From Tragulus kanchil (Eukaryota; Chordata; Mammalia; Artiodactyla; Tragulidae), in NCBI GenBank assembly GCA_022376925.1, contig JAIOJX010000025.1, forward strand, positions 184,325,801 through 184,389,800: DNA of 64,000 nucleotides, read 5' to 3'. The notes below the pieces were generated by a model. That model was given only the letters and a program-made list of their open reading frames with translations. It did no database searches and had not been told where the DNA came from. This document shows, one piece after another, positions 57,297 through 64,000 of this stretch. Position numbers and translations under genes: made by a program. Position 1 is the first letter of the stretch; every line of letters starts with the position of its first letter.

Positions 57297-58647
57297 ATAA
57301 TAATAGTGTGTATATATCAAACCCAATCTCCAAATCTCCAGACAATGCCATCCCTAGAAGGACCATATCATTTATCCTACAAGCTGCAGCATGTTTATCC
57401 CTCGTCCTGGATTCACAGATGTAGAAATCTTTTCTAAAAAGAAATTGTGACCATTCGAGTTAAAATGGGAGAAATTCTCTTTACATAATTTTTTACATGA
57501 TTTTCTGAGAATTCAAAATAGCAAACAAAATAATTATTCTTCACACATTGAGTTCTTCAATTTCTTAACCATATCTGTAAATGTAAAAGTTATTTTTTTT
57601 AAAGAATGAATGCCTGTCCTGTTTTTCTAAATTGCATTATATATTTCATAAATTTGAAATTGTTGAAAGCTTTCATTGACACTTGTCTGTGGCTTCAAAC
57701 ATGTCATTAGAAATTATTAGTGGGCAGCTTAGAAAAAAGGCATGTCTTGACACGCTAAGGGTTTTTAAAATATCTGACACTAGCTTAATTACAGTAAACT
57801 GTGTGGTTCAGTTACTCAAACTGTGTCCGTACAAATAAAATGTATAAAATTTTACCGGAAAAGCTCTGTTATCAGTAGTAGAATATCACAGTTTATTTGA
57901 AAGCAATCTTGAATTATGTGTCTTTCAACCGATCCCAAGTAAAAAAATTGCTCCATAGGCTTCATAATTTAGCAAAGATATTATTTTACCTCGGCATTGT
58001 GTTGTACCAAAAATCACATTTGTCTTATTATGTTGGACAAATCATTTTAAATTTAATATTAAATCTTTGAGCTTAATTTATAAGTCACCATAATGCCATA
58101 TGATGCACCTTCAGTAGAATGAATTTCTGAATTTATTTAGCTTCCAATAATTGGGTGAAAAAATTTAGCCTTTATAGCAATTAACTAATGTTCTGTTTGA
58201 AGCATCTCATGACATAGATGTAAAGTTAGGAATGTTTAACTCTTGGTAAAGTTCTTATTGGAGTCAATCCATCAACGGCTGTAGTATTACGTTGTCTGTC
58301 GCACGGGAGACGTGCGAAGCCCATTCAGAAGAGCTGCAGCTTGACCGGAGTGAAGAGAGGGGCTTCCCAGGGTGAGACGCAGAAGCACGTATGGCCTCCG
58401 CACGCATCGGTTCACCACGACCGGCCACCGTAGCATCCGGCCAACTGCCGACCCTGGCAGCAGCACCCGACGCTCCTGTAGGCAGCGCCGCTGGTCTTCA
58501 CGTGGCAGGGAAATACTATGACCCCACTGCGAATAACAGATGTCAGCATATACCTTTTACAGATTAATCTTCATCATCAATTTTCTTGAGAAATGGAAAT
58601 TCATTCTCTAGATGTTCATTAAACATTTTCCTTTTTTAAAAAAAATT
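57297..58647. other. unique DNA, AT-rich then GC-rich
   Basis: 57300-58270 is AT-rich and free of any repeat I recognise, the longest such AT-rich unique stretch here. 58300-58520 is GC-richer with several CpG (cgcacgcatcggttcaccac). No exon called. Confidence 0.45.
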
Positions 58648-58905
58648 GGGGATTTCCGTGGTGGTCCAGTGGGTAAAGATGCCGCCTTGCAGTGCAGGGG
58701 GCACAGGTTCGATCCCTAGCCCGGGGAGAATTCCACGTGCTGCAGAGCAGCAGGACCAGTGTGTCTAATTATGAGTCAGCACTCGTGTCCAGAGCTGATG
58801 TTCTGCAACGGGAGAGGTCATTGCAGTGGAGGCCCACACAGGCCAAAGAATAAAGATGGATGAAAATAAATAAACTAATTTAAAAAACAAACAATAAAAG
58901 AGGCC
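58648..58905 (+). mobile_element. CHR-type SINE without the 3' module
   Basis: gggatttccgtggtggtcca, B box ggttcgatccc, the hairpin region aggaccagtgtgtctaatta, then aggccaaagaataaagatgg and an AAAT tail. More diverged than the long SINEs and lacking their 3' module. Confidence 0.85.
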
Positions 58906-58921
58906 AAATTTTTTTTAAAAA

Positions 58922-59175
58922 AATGACTTTATAAAACAATTGGGGTATAGTCGCTTTACACTATTGTGTTAGCTTCTGTGTACAACGACGTGAGCTAGCT
59001 GCATGTATACACATATCTGCGCCCTCTTGGACCTCCCTCCCACCTTCCCCCAGCCCTCCAGGTCCCCACAGGGCCCCGCGCTGAGCTCCCGCGGACTGCA
59101 GCAGCTTCCCGCTGGCTGCTGCGTTTACGCCTAGTAGTGTCTATATGTCCAACCCAGTCTCCCAGTTCATCCCAA
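58922..59175 (-). mobile_element. L1 3' UTR, antisense
   Basis: aattggggtatagtcgcttt, attgtgttagcttctgtgta, ggacctccctcccaccttcc, gtccaacccagtctcccagt. Confidence 0.88.
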
Positions 59176-59289
59176 GCTTTTCATTAAAAATGTTGCCTTG
59201 TTTGAAAGGTTAAACTGACAAACTGTGGTTACTCAGACGTAGTCAGCTCTCCAGGACTTTCTTGCCAATGATACACTTCAGTGACTATT

Positions 59290-59375
59290 GCTGTGATGCC
59301 CACGCGCCCCGCTGTGCCCGACTCTGTGACCCCGTGGACGGCAGCACGCCAGGCTTCCCTGTGCTTCACCATCTT
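59290..59375 (-). mobile_element. BovB/BovA fragment
   Basis: ccgactctgtgaccccgtgg, acggcagcacgccaggcttc, ctgtgcttcaccatcttt. Confidence 0.85.
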
Positions 59376-59828
59376 TAATGTTACATTCATATTAAAATAC
59401 CACTATTCAAGTGAATACCTTAATTTTGTTACGCTCCTATCTGTCTCTGTGAACTTGGCATTTTCTAATAAAGATTCTTTCTGTGATGAGATCAATGGCG
59501 ATATTAATGAAGGTGCTTTTCTGATATTATGTAAGGAAATACGTCGCCATTCGGAAGATCTGTATAACTCAGTGAGCCAGTCTTTTCCAAATGACCTATT
59601 TTGAAATGGAAATGAGTGGGTAAAAGACACTCAAAGTACAAGAGAGAACAGTGAATGTTAATTTCAGATTCCACATTGCAAGGAACCTCTTGAAAACCAC
59701 CTCTTGTTGAGTTTGTGTGAGCATCAGAGAATAGTCACAGTTATCTTAAATACTCCCCTCTTCCCCTATACCTGTGAGAAGCCCAATTTTCTTCATAAGT
59801 TTCAAACTAAACAATATGCTACAATAGA
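59376..59828 (+). pseudogene. hAT-type transposase remnant
   Basis: Frames spell a decayed hAT-superfamily (Charlie/Zaphod-like) C-terminus. LAFSNKDSFCDEINGDINEG and DLYNSVSQSFPND fall in one frame (59450-59600). In other frames follow sequence coding for a leucine-rich end (ttgttgagtttgtgtgagca, gtcacagttatcttaaatac) and an end like the CEAxF-type hAT dimerisation tail (cctgtgagaagcccaatttt). Frameshifts and stops show it is dead. The exact family is uncertain. Domesticated hAT genes share this region, but nothing here suggests an intact gene. Confidence 0.5.
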
Positions 59829-59829
59829 G

Positions 59830-60520
59830 AACATGCAAGAAAAGTTTACAAAAGAATCAAAGAATTAACAGAGGCGAACAATCTACTAGAAGGAATCCAG
59901 AGCGGAATAGCTGAGGCAGAAGCACAGATAAATGACCCGGAGGACAGAGAAGTGGAAATCACTGTTACAGAACAGAATATAAAAAAAGAGAAAAAAAAAA
60001 AAAAGAATGAAAAGAGATGAAGACAGCCCAAAAGACCTCTGGGACAACATTAAGTATGCCAACATTCGCATTATAGAGGTCCTAGAAGGAGTAGATAAAG
60101 AGAAAGACCTGAGAAAATATTTGAAGAGATAACAGCTGAAAACTTCCATAACAGGGGACAGGAAATAGTCAGGCAAGTCCAGGAAGCACAGAGAGTCTCA
60201 CGCAGGATAAACCCAAGAAGGACCACACCGAGACACATAGACAGCTTTGTCAAACTGGCCAAAAAAAAAAAAATTAAAGACAAAGATTAAACATTAAAAG
60301 CAACAAGGGAAGAACAGCAACATACAAGGGAACTCCCATCAGGTTAGCAGCCGATTTCTCAACAGAAGCTCCACAAGCCAGAAGGAGCTGGTACGACACG
60401 CTTACAGCGATGAAAGGGAAAAAACCTAACCAGTACAACACAAGAGACTGCGGAAGCAGATATGAGAATCCAGCTGTCTTCATTAAGCCAGACATGAAAG
60501 ATATTGGCAAAAATGCAAAT
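59830..60520 (+). pseudogene. L1 ORF1 fragment
   Basis: L1 ORF1p is the RNA-binding chaperone of the L1 particle. The sequence aagaatcaaagaattaacag, tccagagcggaatagctgag, agcccaaaagacctctggga, caacattcgcattatagagg and agcaacaagggaagaacagc follows the coiled-coil and RNA-binding part of an L1 ORF1. It is broken by frameshifts, A runs (59992-60003, 60260-60272) and stops. Confidence 0.75.
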
Positions 60521-60916
60521 CAGTGCTGTTGTTCTCATTAATACTTTTGATGTGAAAAACAGGTATTTTTCAACAGGATTTAACATGTAATAGGTTTATC
60601 ATTTTAGAGGAATTAATAGATACACATATTTAAATTTTGTTCTACTCATATGATAAATATCAATAGATACAACATATGTGGACAAAAGCTCCTTGAGGCC
60701 TTCAACGATTCTCAGAGTGCAAAGGGTCCTGAGCACCAGGGTTTGAGAACCGTGGCTGGACTGCCACCAGGACCAGAGAAGGGACAGAAGTCCCATGGGA
60801 ACCTGAACAAGGAAAGCTTAATATAAAGATTACAGACTATAAAGAATTTCCCAGCACAATTATAAAAAAAGGTAACTACAAAGATAAACCTAGAACTCTA
60901 ATGGGGGCCCCATGGA
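60521..60916. other. mostly unassigned; possible hAT/MER terminal fragment
   Basis: 60670-60765 (cttcaacgattctcagagtg, caaagggtcctgagcaccag, ggtttgagaaccgtgg) resembles the end of a MER-type DNA transposon. The rest is not recognised. Confidence 0.4.
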
Positions 60917-61110
60917 ACTTCCCTGCCTTCCAGTAGTTACCACTTCACCTTCCAGTGCAGGGAGTGTGGTTCCATCCCTGATCCGGGAGCTAAAATCCCA
61001 CATGCCTCACGGGCAAGAAAAGCCCAAAAGCATAACACAGAAGCAACATTGTCACCAGTTCAATCAGAACTTTAAAAAAATGAAACATAAAGACAAACCA
61101 AAATCTTTCG
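60917..61110 (+). mobile_element. CHR-type tRNA SINE, diverged
   Basis: aacttccctgccttccagta, ccagtgcagggagtgtggtt, gggagctaaaatcccacatg, aaagcataacacagaagcaa, cagttcaatcagaactttaa. Confidence 0.75.
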
Positions 61111-62175
61111 AAAATAAATAAATAATGCCCTAGGGCCAAAGAACAGAAAACCAAGGAAAGGCAAAACCTTGCAAGAGAGGGCCCCTCCCTCGGCTGGGAT
61201 GGGGAGCCCGCTGGATGGGGCTGCAGCGGCGCCCCTGAGTCTCGAGCTGAGCAGGAAACACCCCTCCAGAGCTTTGGGGGCCGCGCGGCGCAAAGCCTGA
61301 GTGCACGGCGTGCTCATCACGCTAACGGCGAGGTGCTCTCCTGGCGGGGCGGAGGCTGTCCGAGGCAGTGGCGGAGAGGGGCTGCTGACGAGCCTGCATC
61401 GGAAGCAAGAATTACAGCCGCCTGGCACCAGGAAGAGCACCTGCTTCTTCCCGCCGCGTCTCTCCAGCGCCCTCTACTGACAGGTCCTGATATGTTCGCT
61501 AAAAGGACTGACGCTCCAGGATGGAGCTGATAATGCTCAGGGGCCTTTGGAACTACGAGGTAATAAACGGCTCCTTGACAAACTGCCAGAAAACACACGA
61601 CATAGACCTTTTTATCACATCTATGGCAACTTCCAAAAAAAATAATGCTGGGGCGCCTCGGGTTAAGAAGCACTGACCTTTGTATATCGTAGATTTCTTC
61701 TGAGCCTCCTATCCTCATACACATTTTCATGATTGCTGAATTCCGAAGTCCACATGCCAGCCTCCACATCTGGAGCACACACGCCGCTTAGGAAGACGGC
61801 CAAGCGCCAACCACTGGGTGGGTACACGGCCGGTTAAAGTCGATACCAAGAATTTTTTTTAGTGAAGAACCAAAAGAGAGTTTATGAAACATTAATAAGG
61901 GCAATTTAGCAAAATATATCAACAAGCTCTTGCATTCAGTGACAATGTTATGACTATGTGCCCATTAGCCCAGAAATCTGGTTTCATCGACTTTGAAAAT
62001 GCCCAAATTGCACATCTCCTGAACTCACGTTCCCATAGCACCAAAACAAAAAAATCTGAAAAGCCAGAGATACAGCACGAGCCGTTTTTCATTTATCACA
62101 GAAAGCCGTCAAGGTCTTCCTCATCATCAAGCAGGTTCATTCACATACAAAGCATTTTTATCCTTCCCCAAGCAT
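61111..62175. other. unique DNA with CpG-rich 61.2-61.5 kb
   Basis: 61190-61490 is rich in CG (gggggccgcgcggcgcaaag, cacgctaacggcgaggtgct). Overlapping ORFs of 65-153 codons on both strands show no domain. 61650-62130 is AT-rich and unassigned. Confidence 0.4.
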
Positions 62176-62392
62176 GAGTCGGCTCTTCCCCGATGGTTCA
62201 GCGGGTAAAGACTCCCCGCGCAATGCAGGAGACGCAGGAGACACGGGTTCGATCCCTGGGTCAGGAAAATTCCCTGGAAGAAGACTTGGAAACCCACTCT
62301 AGTATTCATGCTTGGAAGGTCCATGGACAGAGGAGCCTGGCGGGCTACAGTTCACAGGGTCGCAAACAGGTGGACACAACGGAGCAGTCATA
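62176..62392 (+). mobile_element. Bov-tA SINE, full length
   Basis: Head ttccccgatggttcagcggg with B box ggttcgatccc (62246-62256), then ccatggacagaggagcctgg and gtggacacaacggagcagtc. Repeated at 63251-63467. Confidence 0.93.
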
Positions 62393-62654
62393 GTTGGATG
62401 TGAAGCATGAGACCAGATGAAGTGACAAGAATGGAAACAACTCCGGATTACATATTAACACCTTGTCTTTAAACATCCCTCAGCCTCACGCGAGTGGTAA
62501 AGGCTGGCCTCACCCGTCCCAATAATTCTTCCCACACTTCTACGTGGAGCAGGTCGGCTTTCTCCAGCTCCCGCTCCCAGATTTAACTCCAAGACGACCT
62601 GCTCTCACAAGGACTTGCCCATGACTCAACTTGCCGTCATTACTGACAGTCTCA
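62393..62654. other. unique spacer
   Basis: No repeat or exon recognised. Repeats at 63468-63729. Confidence 0.4.
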
Positions 62655-62866
62655 GCGCTGCCTGGTGACTCAGACAGTAGAGAATCTGCCCGCAGGGTGG
62701 GAGACCTGGGTTTGATCCCTGGGTTGGGAAGATCGCTTGGAGAAGGAAACGACTGACTACCCACTCCAGTGTTCCTGCCTGGAGCACCCCACGGACAGAG
62801 GAGCCTGGAGGGCTACAGCCCACGGGGTCGCAGGGTCAGACACGACTGAGCACAGACACACGCACA
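62655..62866 (+). mobile_element. Bov-tA SINE, full length
   Basis: gctgcctggtgactcagaca, ggtttgatccctgggttggg, cacggacagaggagcctgga, gtcagacacgactgagcaca. Repeated at 63730-63941. Confidence 0.94.
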
Positions 62867-62867
62867 T

Positions 62868-63060
62868 TATACCGTCTCCCCCAGAAGACAGTTATGCCCT
62901 CAGCCCAGGTCCTATGAATGTGTTGCCTCACATGGCAAAGGGATTTTACAGATAGAATTAAATGAAGGATCTTGAAATGAAGACATCGTCCCATATTATC
63001 CAGGTGGGCCCTGTGTAATTACCAGGCACCTGAGAGGAGGAAGGTGAGAAGGCCCAAGTC
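62868..63060 (+). mobile_element. MLT1 LTR fragment
   Basis: cctatgaatgtgttgcctca, catggcaaagggattttaca, ggatcttgaaatgaagacat, catattatccaggtgggccc, ggcacctgagaggaggaagg. Standard MLT1 order. The start recurs at 63943-64000. Confidence 0.85.
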
Positions 63061-63250
63061 AGGAATAGGAAACGTGGCCGCGGGAGCAGGGGTGCAGCGC
63101 TGCCCCCTACAGTCTGGAAAAGGCAAGGACGCAAAGTACACCCTTCACAAAATTGACTCAAAATGGCCCCTGGATAGCACATTCCGCCTTTTCGAACGTA
63201 AGCCCAAGAGTTCATTCACATACAAAGCATTTTTATCCTTCCCCAAGCAT

Positions 63251-63467
63251 GAGTCGGCTCTTCCCCGATGGTTCAGCGGGTAAAGACTCCCCGCGCAATG
63301 CAGGAGACGCAGGAGACACGGGTTCGATCCCTGGGTCAGGAAAATTCCCTGGAAGAAGACTTGGAAACCCACTCTAGTATTCATGCTTGGAAGGTCCATG
63401 GACAGAGGAGCCTGGCGGGCTACAGTTCACAGGGTCGCAAACAGGTGGACACAACGGAGCAGTCATA
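63251..63467 (+). mobile_element. Bov-tA SINE, second copy
   Basis: Copy of 62176-62392 in duplication 15. Confidence 0.88.
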
Positions 63468-63729
63468 GTTGGATGTGAAGCATGAGACCAGATGAAGTGA
63501 CAAGAATGGAAACAACTCCGGATTACATATTAACACCTTGTCTTTAAACATCCCTCAGCCTCACGCGAGTGGTAAAGGCTGGCCTCACCCGTCCCAATAA
63601 TTCTTCCCACACTTCTACGTGGAGCAGGTCGGCTTTCTCCAGCTCCCGCTCCCAGATTTAACTCCAAGACGACCTGCTCTCACAAGGACTTGCCCATGAC
63701 TCAACTTGCCGTCATTACTGACAGTCTCA

Positions 63730-63941
63730 GCGCTGCCTGGTGACTCAGACAGTAGAGAATCTGCCCGCAGGGTGGGAGACCTGGGTTTGATCCCTGGGTT
63801 GGGAAGATCGCTTGGAGAAGGAAACGACTGACTACCCACTCCAGTGTTCCTGCCTGGAGCACCCCACGGACAGAGGAGCCTGGAGGGCTACAGCCCACGG
63901 GGTCGCAGGGTCAGACACGACTGAGCACAGACACACGCACA
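63730..63941 (+). mobile_element. Bov-tA SINE, second copy
   Basis: Copy of 62655-62866 in duplication 15. Confidence 0.88.
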
Positions 63942-64000
63942 TTATACCGTCTCCCCCAGAAGACAGTTATGCCCTCAGCCCAGGTCCTATGAATGTGTTG

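Larger units (their letters stand above)
62135..64000. repeat. direct duplication 15, offset 1075 bp, second copy cut by window end
   Basis: 62135-63209 is repeated from 63210 to the window end at 64000. No difference seen in the 791 bases available. Shortest offset of the series. Confidence 0.96.

Noticed and set aside
6015..64000. A new repeat system, satellite or amplifying element with 1.1-kb periodicity
   Set aside because: The units share no sequence with one another, have no common ends and vary only in content. Edge-clustered differences favour unmerged assembly overlaps.

Overview
This is a stretch of ruminant (Artiodactyla, Ruminantia) nuclear DNA. The diagnosis rests on its repeats: Bov-tA/BovA SINEs, BovB (RTE) LINE pieces and tRNA-derived CHR-type SINEs, beside L1 and older mammalian repeats (MIR, L2, MLT1 LTRs, Tigger1, hAT). 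I cannot name the species. I found no protein-coding exon, rRNA, functional tRNA, CRISPR array or prokaryotic-type system. The open reading frames are short and mostly lie inside SINEs, LINEs or their antisense strands. The only coding-type sequence I recognise is decayed transposon protein: L1 ORF2 reverse transcriptase and C-terminus (11.9-14.7 kb), L1 ORF1 (59.8-60.5 kb), the BovB C-terminus (30.1-32.3 kb), Tigger1 transposase (15.6-16.4 kb) and a probable hAT transposase (59.4-59.8 kb).

Layout. 1-9.7 kb: MLT1 LTR, Bov-tA, antisense L1, a long CHR-type SINE inside a MIR, BovB nested in BovB nested in L2, and a duplicated block with antisense BovB. 9.7-15.1 kb: a doubly duplicated block running into a 5'-truncated L1. 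15.2-20 kb: Tigger1 broken by two insertions, unique GC-richer DNA, and an L1 tail with an inverted 5' end. 20-29.8 kb: duplicated blocks with L1 tails, Bov-tA, BovB 3' ends and an MLT1 LTR. 29.8-43.4 kb: almost continuous duplicated blocks with BovB, CHR-type SINEs, L1 tails and Bov-tA. 43.4-55 kb: mostly unique DNA plus MIR, L1 and Bov-tA. 55-64 kb: two more duplicated blocks, a long AT-rich unique stretch, L1 ORF1, CpG-rich patches, Bov-tA and MLT1.

The dominant and strangest property is not a gene. Fifteen times, the last 1.08-1.14 kb before a junction is repeated directly after it, almost perfectly. Junctions lie near 7112, 10805, 12608, 21274, 23157, 26597, 30814, 33746, 35924, 38568, 40371, 42313, 49634, 56176 and 63210. 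The duplicated content differs at every site; only the length is constant. Differences between copies cluster within tens of bases of the junctions. The window reads like about 16 sequence pieces laid end to end with an unmerged overlap of about 1.1 kb. I infer an assembly artefact rather than biology. About 16.5 kb would be redundant and the true locus would be about 47 kb. Repeat copies listed as second copies below probably do not exist separately in the animal.
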